DNA of 64,000 bases from an uncultured Paracoccaceae bacterium (GTDB lineage Bacteria; Pseudomonadota; Alphaproteobacteria; Rhodobacterales; Rhodobacteraceae). Positions 36,680 to 45,258 of the stretch are shown here, piece by piece (the first letter of the stretch is position 1; each line of letters begins with the position of its first letter). A program made the position numbers and the translations under genes. The notes below the pieces were generated by a model. It worked only from the letters and a program-made list of their open reading frames with translations. It made no database searches and was not told where the DNA came from. The stretch spans positions 186,001 to 250,000 of the forward strand of contig CANKYO010000005.1 in assembly GCA_947488175.1 (NCBI GenBank). The letters are read 5' to 3'.

Positions 36680-37435
36680 ATGTCTGACAAACCGATTATG
36701 GCCAAGGCAACCGCCGTCTGGCTTTGCGACAACACGACGATTACCTTCAAGCAGATTGCCGATTTCTGTGGCCTGCATGAACTTGAGGTGCAGGGCATTG
36801 CCGATGGCGACGTAGCCATGGGCGTCAAGGGCTTCGACCCGATTGCCAACAAGCAGTTGACCCAGGAAGAGATCGACAAGGCCGAAGCGAACCCCACGCA
36901 CAAGCTGAAGCTGCTGCATAACCCCGCCGCTGTGGGCGAGGAAAAGCGCCGCGGCCCGCGCTATACACCCCTGTCCAAGCGTCAGGATCGTCCCGCGTCG
37001 ATCTATTGGCTGGTCAAGTTCCACCCTGAATTGTCGGACGGTCAGATTTCAAAGCTGGTGGGTACTACCAAGCCGACCATTCAGGCGATCCGCGACCGGA
37101 CGCATTGGAACATCAACAATATCGACCCGATTGATCCGGTGGCTCTTGGCCTTTGCAAGCAGTCCGAACTGGACGCCGCCGTGCAAAAGGCCAATGCAAA
37201 GAAGGCCAAGGAAGGCACTGTGATGTCGGATGATGAACGGCGCAAGCTGGTCAGCACCGAACAGTCGCTGGGTATGGCGCCAGAGCCCAAGATGCCAAGC
37301 GCCATCGAGGGGCTGGAAACCTTCAGCCTGTCTGATCCACGTGGTGAAGAGGACGAGGAGGAGGATAACCGCGATGTGTCTGACGCCGACAGCTTCTTCA
37401 ATCTGCCGGATGATGACGGCAAAGACGACGATTGA
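36680..37435 (+). CDS. trcR: Cell-cycle transcriptional regulator TrcR (DUF1013)
   Basis: A 251-residue alphaproteobacterial protein with a DUF1013 domain. The start MSDKPIMAKATAVWLCDNTT, the segment ITFKQIADFCGLHELEVQGI, and the helix-turn-helix-like LVGTTKPTIQAIRDRTHWN are diagnostic. The C-terminus is very acidic (GEEDEEEDNRDVSDADSFF). TrcR was linked to the CtrA cell-cycle network by genomic studies. GAGGAGA precedes the ATG and a strong terminator follows. Confidence 0.92.
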   Translation: MSDKPIMAKATAVWLCDNTTITFKQIADFCGLHELEVQGIADGDVAMGVKGFDPIANKQLTQEEIDKAEANPTHKLKLLHNPAAVGEEKRRGPRYTPLSKRQDRPASIYWLVKFHPELSDGQISKLVGTTKPTIQAIRDRTHWNINNIDPIDPVALGLCKQSELDAAVQKANAKKAKEGTVMSDDERRKLVSTEQSLGMAPEPKMPSAIEGLETFSLSDPRGEEDEEEDNRDVSDADSFFNLPDDDGKDDD

Positions 37436-37444
37436 TCAGAAAAC

Positions 37445-37470
37445 GGCCCGGGTCATCGCCCGGGCCTTTT
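37445..37470 (+). terminator. Rho-independent terminator after trcR
   Basis: Stem GGCCCGGG / CCCGGGCC with a 6-base loop and four T residues, 10 bases after the trcR stop. It ends 4 bases before the convergent methyltransferase stop codon, and may work both ways. Confidence 0.88.
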
Positions 37471-37473
37471 CTT

Positions 37474-38088
37474 TCAGGGTCGCCGTGCGACGATGAACCT
37501 GTTGCTGGTGTGGGTGGTGAAGTGCCCGGTTTCGACCAGATCAAAGCCCGCCTTTTTGAATGCGGCCTCCAGTTCCTTGATTGTGAAGCTGTTAACATAA
37601 GGGGCCTTGCCCACCAGCTGCATCAGCCGGACGATCACGCGCAGCCCGATATTCATCTCGCCCAGACAGGGCGTTTTGGTGATGACAAATCCGCCCGGCT
37701 TGACGGATGATTTCAGATGGGCCAGCACCCGTGGCAGATCGCCCAGCAGGTGCAGGATATTGAACCCACAGATCGCGTCATAGGGGGCACCGGCTAGCGG
37801 CGACAGGGCTGTGGCCTGCTGGAATGTGATGTTGTCCGGTCCGTCGGCCAGCTTGTCTTGTGCAATGGCGATCATCTGTGGTGAGATATCGGTCGCCGTC
37901 ACATGCTGCACACTGGGGCTAAGCAAAAGGGCGGTGCTGCCGGTGCCGCAACCGATTTCAAGGATGCGGTCATTCTGGTGCAGAAAGCTGCGGGTACGGT
38001 CCAGCGTCTCCTCGTAGGCGGGCACGTCATCGACGGGGCGCTTGGCGTATTTCGGGGCGATTTTGTCCCAGAAGGCTGCGGCGGTCAT
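37474..38088 (-). CDS. Class I SAM-dependent methyltransferase
   Basis: A 204-residue enzyme. SAM-binding motif I is RILEIGCGTGSTALLL, the acidic residue after strand 2 is in VTATDISPQMIAIA, and motif III is ICGFNILHLLGD. The substrate is unknown. It is divergent from the LysR gene with a 120-base shared promoter region, a common layout for a LysR regulator and its target. Confidence 0.9.
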   Translation of the reverse strand: MTAAAFWDKIAPKYAKRPVDDVPAYEETLDRTRSFLHQNDRILEIGCGTGSTALLLSPSVQHVTATDISPQMIAIAQDKLADGPDNITFQQATALSPLAGAPYDAICGFNILHLLGDLPRVLAHLKSSVKPGGFVITKTPCLGEMNIGLRVIVRLMQLVGKAPYVNSFTIKELEAAFKKAGFDLVETGHFTTHTSNRFIVARRP

Positions 38089-38180
38089 ATCGTCATTTCC
38101 TTTGTGTATTGGTGGCATCGTCAAGTGCGTTAAGTTTCGCCAGCACAATATCCATGCGGAAATATAATATGAATTGCCTA

Positions 38181-38198
38181 ATATCGTCGTTTCGATAT
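38181..38198. promoter_or_regulatory. Candidate LysR operator
   Basis: An interrupted palindrome ATATCG, six bases, CGATAT lies 10 bases before the lysR start codon in the shared intergenic region. It fits the T-N11-A type expected for LysR-family proteins. Activity is inference. Confidence 0.45.
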
Positions 38199-38208
38199 AC
38201 AGAAATGT

Positions 38209-39102
38209 ATGAATTGGCAGGCTGTTTCATTCGACTGGAATCAAGTGCGCGCTTTCCTCGCGACCGCTGAGGAAGGATCGTTGAGTGCAGCCGCTCGCGC
38301 TTTGAAATCCACGCAACCCACATTGGGTCGGCAAGTGGCAGCGCTTGAGGAATCACTGGGCGTCACCCTGTTCGAGCGAGCCGGGCGAACCCTAACGATC
38401 ACCGGCGCGGGTCAGGATCTGCTGGAACATGTGCAGGCGATGGGCGACGCGGCAAGTCGGATTTCCATGGTAGCCTCCGGCCAGTCGCAGGATGTGGCCG
38501 GTACTGTGTCGGTCACCGCAAGCGATCTGTTTTCGGCCAGGATGATGCCGTCGATTATCGCCAAGCTGCGCGATGTTGCACCTGGCATCAATATCAATCT
38601 TGTCGCGTCCAACAAGGTTGAGAACCTGACGAAACGCGATGCCGATATCGCGATAAGGCATGTGCAGCCGGATCAGCCGGACCTGATTGCCCGCCGGGTG
38701 GCGGATTTTACCGGAAACATTTATGCATCAAAGGCTTATCTGGATGCCAAGGGGCGGCCCGAGAGTGTCGATGATCTGGCAATACATGATTTTATCGGTG
38801 CCGAAGATATCCCGCGGTTGATCATGGCCTTGGCTGAATTCGGTTTTCCCGTCGCACCGCATCAGTTCAGGGCCGCAAGCAACAGCGGCGTCGCCATGTG
38901 GGAGATGATGAAAGCTGATCTTGGTATCGCAGTTTTGCCGGTGATCCTTTGCGCACCTGATCCACTGGTCGAAAAGGTTCTGCCTGATCATCCCGATATC
39001 TCATTCCCGGTCTGGCTGGCGACACATCGCGAACTGCGCACCAGCCGCCGGATCCGGATCGTGTTCGATACCCTGGCAGAGGCCCTGCAGGAGATGCAGT
39101 AG
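38209..39102 (+). CDS. LysR family transcriptional regulator
   Basis: A 297-residue regulator. The N-terminal winged helix is WNQVRAFLATAEEGSLSAAA, with the recognition helix in STQPTLGRQVAALEESLGV and the wing LFERAGRTLTIT. The effector domain follows (VSVTASDLFSARMMPSII to the end). It probably controls the divergent methyltransferase gene, and itself, through the palindrome at 38181. Confidence 0.93.
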   Translation: MNWQAVSFDWNQVRAFLATAEEGSLSAAARALKSTQPTLGRQVAALEESLGVTLFERAGRTLTITGAGQDLLEHVQAMGDAASRISMVASGQSQDVAGTVSVTASDLFSARMMPSIIAKLRDVAPGININLVASNKVENLTKRDADIAIRHVQPDQPDLIARRVADFTGNIYASKAYLDAKGRPESVDDLAIHDFIGAEDIPRLIMALAEFGFPVAPHQFRAASNSGVAMWEMMKADLGIAVLPVILCAPDPLVEKVLPDHPDISFPVWLATHRELRTSRRIRIVFDTLAEALQEMQ

Positions 39103-39106
39103 CGGC

Positions 39107-39700
39107 CTACAGCGCCTTGCGGGCGTTGAGTGCTGCGGTAATCGTCCCGTCATCCAGATAATCCAGTTCGCCACCAACAGGCACACCCTGGGCCAGTGAG
39201 GTGACGGTGACATCAGGCAACTGATCGGCGATGTAATGCGCCGTGGTCTGCCCGTCGATCGTGGCGCCGAGGGCAAGGATGACCTCGGTGATCTGTTCGG
39301 TCGTGATCCGGTCGATCAGTTTCGGAATGCGCAATTCGTCCGGTCCGACCGCGTCGAGCGCGGATAGCGTGCCACCCAGCACATGATAGCGTCCCTTGAA
39401 GACGCCACTGCGTTCCATCGCCCAAAGATCAGCCACATCTTCGACGATGCAGATTTGTCCGATAGCCCGCTTTTCCGACTGGCAGATGTCGCAGATATCG
39501 CTGGTGCAGACATTACCGCAATTGAGACATTCACGCACGGTTGTGCCGACCCGGTGCATCGCCTCGGCCAGCGGGATCAGTTGCAGGCTGCGTTTCTTGA
39601 TCAGGTGCAGAACAGCGCGGCGGGCCGAGCGTGGACCAAGGCCAGGCAATTTGGCCATTAGTGCGATCAGGTTTTCAAGGTCTTCGGTGCTGTTGCTCAT
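39107..39700 (-). CDS. recR: Recombination protein RecR
   Basis: A 197-residue DNA-repair protein that works with RecF/RecO. The helix-hairpin-helix is in [15 protein letters not shown], the zinc finger is [16 protein letters not shown], and the Toprim domain starts at [16 protein letters not shown] start at [15 protein letters not shown]; the frame is open through the palindromes upstream, but those codons are repeat sequence. It is the last gene of the dnaX-ybaB-recR group. Confidence 0.95.
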   Translation of the reverse strand: MSNSTEDLENLIALMAKLPGLGPRSARRAVLHLIKKRSLQLIPLAEAMHRVGTTVRECLNCGNVCTSDICDICQSEKRAIGQICIVEDVADLWAMERSGVFKGRYHVLGGTLSALDAVGPDELRIPKLIDRITTEQITEVILALGATIDGQTTAHYIADQLPDVTVTSLAQGVPVGGELDYLDDGTITAALNARKAL

Positions 39701-39717
39701 GTCGGTCCGGTGGCGGC

Positions 39718-39768
39718 GAACAAATTTTATAAATTTGTTCTGTGACATGAATTTTCGAGAAAATTCAT
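39718..39768. repeat. Two perfect palindromes between ybaB and recR
   Basis: The first, at 39718-39740, has arms GAACAAATTT and AAATTTGTTC around TAT. The second, at 39747-39768, has arms ATGAATTTTC and GAAAATTCAT around GA. Together they nearly fill the 74-base gap. The second belongs to the family seen at 13497. They could form paired hairpins in the ybaB-recR transcript and tune recR expression. Confidence 0.85.
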
Positions 39769-39774
39769 TTGCGC

Positions 39775-40119
39775 TTAGAAAGGTAACTTTACGCCCGGCG
39801 GCAGCCCGAGCCCCTCGGTCATTTTCGCCATTTCTTCCTGCGCCCGTTCATTTGCCTTGGACTGGGCGTCCTTGATCGCGGCCAGGATCAGATCCTCGAC
39901 AACTTCCTTGTCATCGCCGTTAAAGATCGATGGATCGATATCCAGACCCTTCAATTCACCCTTGGCGGTTGCCGTCGCTTTGACCAGCCCGGCCCCGCTT
40001 TCGCCCGTGACCATCACGTTTTCCAGGTCTTCCTGCATCTGGGCCATCTTGCCCTGCATCTCCTGCGCCTGTTTCATCATCTTGGCCATATCGCCAAGCC
40101 CGCCAAGTCCTTTGAGCAT
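39775..40119 (-). CDS. YbaB/EbfC nucleoid-associated protein
   Basis: A 114-residue DNA-binding protein. The start [20 protein letters not shown], the coiled-coil [12 protein letters not shown] and the [19 protein letters not shown] helix ([16 protein letters not shown]) are typical. It sits between dnaX and recR as in most bacteria and is thought to organise the nucleoid and assist repair. Confidence 0.94.
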   Translation of the reverse strand: MLKGLGGLGDMAKMMKQAQEMQGKMAQMQEDLENVMVTGESGAGLVKATATAKGELKGLDIDPSIFNGDDKEVVEDLILAAIKDAQSKANERAQEEMAKMTEGLGLPPGVKLPF

Positions 40120-40249
40120 CGCATCTCTCCTACATGAAGTTGCGTCAGAGATAGGCGTTTGGCCGCGTGCCCGCAAGCGCCGCATTGTCATCGTGCGAGA
40201 CTTGGCTATTATTTCTGATAGAATCACTCAGGTATTGAAAGGACCTCTT

Positions 40250-40855
40250 ATGTCTCGATTCTCTTCCGTTATTCTGGTGTCTCTTGGGCTCGCCCTGCCA
40301 ACTGCATCGGCGGCTGCCGACATGCCGCTAGAGGACCTGATCGCCGCGCTGCAAGAGGGCGGCCATGTGATCTATCTGCGCCACGCCCAGACCGAACGGG
40401 ACTATGCCGATCAGGTCGGGGCGGTATTGGGTGATTGCGGCACGCAAAGGGTGCTGAGTGCTGCCGGTTGGGCACAGGCGAAATCTATCGGTGACGCGAT
40501 CACAGCGCTCGAGATCCCCGTGGGTGATGTCATTTCGTCAGAATACTGCCGGGCCTGGCAGACGGCAGATCTGGCCTTTGGCCGGTTCGAGATGACTGAC
40601 AAGCTGAACTTTGCCCCGGCGGAAGACTACACCGATGCGGACATTGCCATGATGCGCGATAGGGTTACGCCGCTGATATCACAAGTGCCGGAGGCCGGTA
40701 ATCTGGTCATTGTCGGCCACGATGATCCGTTTGAGGCGACCACCGGGATTTACCCTGAACCACAAGGCGTGGCCTATGTGATTGCGCCCGATGGCGATGG
40801 CGAGTTCGAAGTGATGGGCCGGATCGGACCGGATGACTGGGCAGGTGCGATGTAA
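40250..40855 (+). CDS. Histidine phosphatase superfamily protein, exported
   Basis: A 201-residue protein with a signal peptide (VILVSLGLALPTASAAADMP). The RHG-type motif appears as YLRHAQTERD, with Ala in place of the usual Gly. The second catalytic His is in LVIVGHDDPFEATTG. It is probably periplasmic and may hydrolyse phosphate esters. It is encoded antisense between ybaB and dnaX, which splits the usual dnaX-ybaB-recR operon; a GAAAGGA site precedes its ATG. Confidence 0.87.
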   Translation: MSRFSSVILVSLGLALPTASAAADMPLEDLIAALQEGGHVIYLRHAQTERDYADQVGAVLGDCGTQRVLSAAGWAQAKSIGDAITALEIPVGDVISSEYCRAWQTADLAFGRFEMTDKLNFAPAEDYTDADIAMMRDRVTPLISQVPEAGNLVIVGHDDPFEATTGIYPEPQGVAYVIAPDGDGEFEVMGRIGPDDWAGAM

Positions 40856-40863
40856 ATCGCGCC

Positions 40864-42609
40864 TCAATCCTCGTCGAACGGGTCCCATTCTTCATCCACT
40901 TCGGGCAGGGCGTCTTCAAGGGCGTCCTGGGCCTTTTCCGCCTCGGTCCGGATCTCTGTGATCTTGGCCTTGGGGAAAGCGGCAATCACTGCCTGTACCA
41001 GCGGATGTTGCTCGGCCTCCGACCGGATGGCGTTTTCGGCGGCGTCGCGGACCTCGGCAATTGTGGGGGCGCCGCCATCGGCGACGCTGATGGCCCAGCG
41101 ATTGCCGGTCCAGGCTTGCAGCCGTGATCCCAGCCGCCCGATCAGATCAGGGGCGGCGTCAGGTGTCGGATTCACCTCGACCCGGCCGGGCTGGTAGCTG
41201 ACAAGTCGCAGCCCGGTTTCGACCTCGACCAGCAGTTTGACGTCGCGGTGGGCGCGGATCAGTTCGACCACATCCTCGAACCGCGCATAATGATGCAGGG
41301 CGTCGGTTGCCAAAGCCACGGCTGTTTGCGCGCCGGATGCAGTTGGACCGGCTGGCGCGGAATGGGTCGGGGCAGGGGTGGCAGAGACTGCGCTGGTGCC
41401 ATTCCCGGACGGGGCCGTGCGTGGTGCTGCGGGTGCGGTTGGTGGCGGTGTCGCGTCCTGCAATTTGCGCACCAACTCGTCCGGGCTGGGCAGGTCGGCC
41501 ACATGGGTCAGGCGGATCACGGCCATTTCGGCGGCCATCATGGCATTGGGGGCCATCGCGACCTCTTCCAGCGCCTTGAGCAGCATTTGCCACATGCGTG
41601 ACAGCACCCGCATGGGCAATTCACCCGCCATGGCCTGACCGCGGGTGCGTTCATCGGGGCTGATCGTCGGGTCCTCGGCCGCCTCTGGCGTGATTTTCAC
41701 GACACTGACCCAATGACAGACCTCCGCCAGATCACGCAGGACCGCCATCGGATCGGCCCCGTCAGCATATTGCGCGCTGAGTTCGGTGAGCGCGTCGGCC
41801 GCCTGACCCCGCAGGATCATATCGAACAGGTCGAGCACACGGCCACGGTCGGCCAGCCCGAGCATGGCGCGCACCTGTTCGGCTGACGTCTCGCCGGCCC
41901 CGTGGCTGATCGCCTGATCCAGCAGCGATTGCGCGTCACGGGCGGACCCTTCGGCGGCGCGGGTGATCAGTGCGAGCGCTTCGTCGGTGATCGCCGCGCC
42001 TTCGGCATCCGCGATCTTGCGTAACAGGCCGATCTGCGCCTCCGGTTCGATCCGGCGCAAATCAAAGCGCTGGCAGCGGGACAGGACCGTCACCGGGACC
42101 TGCCGTATTTCGGTTGTGGCGAAGATGAACTTGACGTGCTCGGGCGGCTCTTCCAGCGTCTTCAACAGGGCGTTGAAGGCGTTCTTCGACAGCATGTGCA
42201 CTTCGTCGATGATATAAATCTTGTAGCGGGCAGAAGCGGCGCGGTAATGGACGCTGTCGATAATCTCGCGGATGTCGCCCACACCGGTCCGGGATGCGGC
42301 ATCCATTTCCATCACGTCCACATGGCGGCCTTCCATGATCGCCACACAATGTTCGCATTGCCCGCAAGGGTCGGTGGTTGGGCCGCCTTGGCCGTCAGGG
42401 CCGATGCAGTTCATGCCCTTGGAGATGATGCGGGCTGTCGTGGTTTTCCCGGTGCCGCGGATGCCCGTCATGATAAAGGCCTGTGCGATCCGATCCGCTT
42501 CAAACGCGTTTTTCAGCGTGCGCACCATCGCATCCTGCCCCACCAGATCGGCAAAGGTTTCGGGCCGGTATTTCCGGGCGAGCACTTGATAGCGGGGTTG
42601 GTCGGACAT
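40864..42609 (-). CDS. dnaX: DNA polymerase III subunit gamma/tau
   Basis: A 581-residue clamp-loader ATPase. Walker A is GIRGTGKTTTARI, the zinc module is CGQCEHC with an earlier Cys, Walker B is IYIIDEVHMLS, and sensor 1 is FIFATTEIRQVP. The C-terminal third is a Pro/Ala-rich linker and an acidic tail. No slippery A-run for a short gamma form is evident. It heads the group dnaX, ybaB, recR. Confidence 0.95.
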   Translation of the reverse strand: MSDQPRYQVLARKYRPETFADLVGQDAMVRTLKNAFEADRIAQAFIMTGIRGTGKTTTARIISKGMNCIGPDGQGGPTTDPCGQCEHCVAIMEGRHVDVMEMDAASRTGVGDIREIIDSVHYRAASARYKIYIIDEVHMLSKNAFNALLKTLEEPPEHVKFIFATTEIRQVPVTVLSRCQRFDLRRIEPEAQIGLLRKIADAEGAAITDEALALITRAAEGSARDAQSLLDQAISHGAGETSAEQVRAMLGLADRGRVLDLFDMILRGQAADALTELSAQYADGADPMAVLRDLAEVCHWVSVVKITPEAAEDPTISPDERTRGQAMAGELPMRVLSRMWQMLLKALEEVAMAPNAMMAAEMAVIRLTHVADLPSPDELVRKLQDATPPPTAPAAPRTAPSGNGTSAVSATPAPTHSAPAGPTASGAQTAVALATDALHHYARFEDVVELIRAHRDVKLLVEVETGLRLVSYQPGRVEVNPTPDAAPDLIGRLGSRLQAWTGNRWAISVADGGAPTIAEVRDAAENAIRSEAEQHPLVQAVIAAFPKAKITEIRTEAEKAQDALEDALPEVDEEWDPFDED

Positions 42610-42674
42610 GACGGCCTTTGGCGGATTCGTATCGGGGGCAGCCTAAGGCCGTGCCGTGCCAAGGTCCACCGGGA

Positions 42675-43037
42675 TCAGAGCCACCAGAGAATGGCGCCTG
42701 TTGCGATGGCGCCGACGGTCATGACGACGGCGATCAGTGTCATGTTGGTGGTTGGTTGCGGGGTGGTTGCATGGTCTTGCATCCGCCTGAGCGTCTGGCA
42801 GGATTTGTTACGCGCCGACCAGAAGATGAAGATGGCGACGATGACGAACACATTGGCCACCAGTTTCGGGACCCATGTGGGCGAGAACCCCGAGAACACC
42901 GCCTTGAGCCCCAGCGCCACGCCCAGACAGGCCATACCTGTCCGCATCCACCCCGCGAATGTGCGTTCATTGGCCAGAATGGTGCGGTCTTCGGCCCAAT
43001 CGGTGCGTGTTTCGGCAAGTTCGTTGCTGTCACTCAT
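42675..43037 (-). CDS. DUF202 (YidH-like) membrane protein
   Basis: A 120-residue protein with RTILANERTFAGWMRTGMAC, the DUF202 signature, then three membrane helices (CLGVALGLKAVFSGF, VANVFVIVAIFIFW, TLIAVVMTVGAIATGAIL). Function is unknown in bacteria. It is 65 bases downstream of the dnaX start, in the opposite transcriptional order, so it has its own promoter. Confidence 0.88.
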   Translation of the reverse strand: MSDSNELAETRTDWAEDRTILANERTFAGWMRTGMACLGVALGLKAVFSGFSPTWVPKLVANVFVIVAIFIFWSARNKSCQTLRRMQDHATTPQPTTNMTLIAVVMTVGAIATGAILWWL

Positions 43038-43222
43038 GATCCTGACAATAGCCGGATACTTGCATAAGGCGAGGGTCTGGTTTACGAAATGCGGGCCGTG
43101 TTGGGCGGCACCCAGGTTCGCGGACAGCGTGATGCACCCAATGACGACCTTTGGATGACCAATCATGGTCTTTCTCATTTTCCCGGATCAGCGAACCGGC
43201 GGGAGACATGGTGAGGAAGCCA

Positions 43223-44758
43223 ATGACAGACCCACTTGATGCCTTGCGCAGGCAGGCCAAAACCCTTCATAGACTCTACGAATCCGGCGATAAACCCGCC
43301 ATTGCCCGTGTTGATATGGTCAATCCCCGCAAGGGTGAACTGAAACACGCCGATTTTCTGCATGTCATTGCCCGCGAACAGAATTTTCCCAGCTGGCCCC
43401 AGATGAAGATCGCGGTTGAGACCCAGGGGATGGACCGTGCGGCCAAGCAGCAACGGCTGAAGATCGCGATTTTTCACGGGCAGGTGCAGGTTGTCCAGCA
43501 GATGATCTGGGACACACCCGATCTGGCAGAGGGCGCCTTTGGCCTGCAGGTGGCACTTTTTGATCTGGCTGCCGTGCGCCGCGTTCTGGCCGATGATCCG
43601 AAGGTCGCGACCCGGGCGATCGGGCCGCGGCGCTCGATCCTGCATCTGGCCTTTTCAAAGATGCTGACGGCCTGGCCCGAGAAGGAGGCGGACATGCTGG
43701 CGATTGCTGAATTGCTTGTCGCCCATGGGGCGGATGTGAATGACGGCTTTCCGCATGAACCGGGCAGTGATCATAAGCTTTCGGCGCTTTATGGTGCGAT
43801 TGGCCATGCGAGGAATATGCCGCTGGGCCGCTGGCTCTTGGAGCATGGGGCGGACCCGAATGATGGCGAAAGCCTTTATCACGCGACGGAGCTAGGTCAT
43901 CGCGAGGGGTTGAAACTGCTGCTGGAGCATGGGGCTGATCCCAAAGGCACAAATGCGCTGCTGCGGGCGATGGATTTTCACGATGTGGCGGCGGTGCGCA
44001 TGTTGCTGGAGGCCGGGGCTGATCCCAATGAATTTACCCCCGACGAGGTGGGTGGCGAGGCCCCTTTCGTTGTGCCTGCACTTTTTCAGGCGGCGCGTCG
44101 GCATGCGCGGGCGGATATGGTCGAACTGTTGGTGGATGCGGGGGCCGATCCGGGGCTGAGCTGGCAGGGCAGCAGCGCCTACGCCGCGGCTTGCGTTTTT
44201 GGCAATGACAGCCTGCGCGACCTTTTGCAGAAGCGAGGCAATGTGCCGCGCCTTACGCAGACCGAGCAAATTATGGCTGATTGTGCGCAAGGAAAAGTGG
44301 TGTCAGGACGCTGGATTGATATCGCACAGGTTCCGCCGGCCTTCACCAATATCATCACCGAGATATTGTCGCTGCCAAACCCTTTGCGACATGTCGAGGC
44401 GCTGGTTGCGGTCGGCGTACCGTGGGACGCACCTGATGCGCAGGGCATGACGCCTGTTCAGATGGCCGGTTGGCTGGGTCTGCCAGATATGGTGGCCTGT
44501 TTCCTACGGCTTGGTCCTGATCTGGGCCATATTAACGGGTATGGCGGCACATTGCTTAGCACCATCATCCATGGATCGGAAAACTGTCCCGCTCGGGCTG
44601 AACGGGATCACATTGCCTGTCTGAGGCTCGCGTTGGAGCATAGCGTGGCCTTGCCGAAACGGGCGATTGATTTGGCCGGTGAACCGGACGTGGCCGCGTT
44701 TCTGGCCGATTGGGCAGAGGCGCATCCGGGACAAATGGTGGAGCATGGGATTGCTTGA
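43223..44758 (+). CDS. Ankyrin-repeat protein
   Basis: A 511-residue cytoplasmic protein. At least five ankyrin units are visible, each ending in a G-A-D-P/V consensus: LLVAHGADVND, LLEHGADPNDGE, LLLEHGADPKG, LLEAGADPNEF and LLVDAGADPGLS. The N-terminal 100 residues (DALRRQAKTLHRLYESGD) are a helical region found in other ankyrin proteins of this group. A GAGGA site lies before ATG 43223. The next gene, a phosphatase, overlaps by 14 bases, so the two are cotranscribed and may act together. Confidence 0.88.
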   Translation: MTDPLDALRRQAKTLHRLYESGDKPAIARVDMVNPRKGELKHADFLHVIAREQNFPSWPQMKIAVETQGMDRAAKQQRLKIAIFHGQVQVVQQMIWDTPDLAEGAFGLQVALFDLAAVRRVLADDPKVATRAIGPRRSILHLAFSKMLTAWPEKEADMLAIAELLVAHGADVNDGFPHEPGSDHKLSALYGAIGHARNMPLGRWLLEHGADPNDGESLYHATELGHREGLKLLLEHGADPKGTNALLRAMDFHDVAAVRMLLEAGADPNEFTPDEVGGEAPFVVPALFQAARRHARADMVELLVDAGADPGLSWQGSSAYAAACVFGNDSLRDLLQKRGNVPRLTQTEQIMADCAQGKVVSGRWIDIAQVPPAFTNIITEILSLPNPLRHVEALVAVGVPWDAPDAQGMTPVQMAGWLGLPDMVACFLRLGPDLGHINGYGGTLLSTIIHGSENCPARAERDHIACLRLALEHSVALPKRAIDLAGEPDVAAFLADWAEAHPGQMVEHGIA

Positions 44759-45236
44759 GTTTGTGATCCATAGCCTGCCCGTGGGGGGTGGTGAACTGGC
44801 CATCACCCCCATGCCCGGGCGCACGCGGCATTACTATACCGACTGGCTGCGGCTGATGGAGTGGCGACCGTCGCTGGTGATTTCCATGACGTCGCAGGCG
44901 GAGCTGGACCGGAAAGGTTCCGGCAGTCTGGGCAGCGATCTGGCGAATGCGGGGATCGGCTGGCTGCATCTGCCGGTGCCTGATTTCGGCGTGCCCGGCG
45001 ATGATCTGGACTGGCCCATCGTGCGGGATCAGGCGCTGGGCGCACTGGGGCAGGGGAACCGCGTGCTGGTCCATTGTTTTGGCGGTTGCGGGCGGTCGGG
45101 CATGATGTGTCTGCGGCTGATGATTGCTGCCGGTGAAGATCCCGACGCAGCCTTGGCAAGGCTGCGCCGGGTGCGCCCATGCGCGGTGGAGACAGCACCG
45201 CAAATGGCATGGGCAAGCGGCGGTGCCACGGCGTAA
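44745..45236 (+). CDS. Dual-specificity/tyrosine phosphatase-like protein
   Basis: A 163-residue phosphatase. The P-loop is VHCFGGCGRSGMM (C-x5-R), and LHLPVPDFGVPGDD holds the general-acid Asp. It resembles bacterial protein phosphatases related to cyclin-dependent kinase inhibitor 3. Its ATG lies within the last 14 bases of the ankyrin gene. Its TAA stop is part of a dispersed palindrome. Confidence 0.87.
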   Translation: MGLLEFVIHSLPVGGGELAITPMPGRTRHYYTDWLRLMEWRPSLVISMTSQAELDRKGSGSLGSDLANAGIGWLHLPVPDFGVPGDDLDWPIVRDQALGALGQGNRVLVHCFGGCGRSGMMCLRLMIAAGEDPDAALARLRRVRPCAVETAPQMAWASGGATA

Positions 45237-45258
45237 GATGGGTCTTGACCCATCCTAC
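45233..45258. repeat. Dispersed palindrome, GTAAGATGGG family (copy 5)
   Basis: GTAAGATGGGTC, TT, then GACCCATCCTAC, with one mismatch between arms. It fills the gap between two convergent genes, and supplies both the TAA of the phosphatase (45234-45236) and the TAG of the lipoprotein (45255-45257). Confidence 0.88.
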
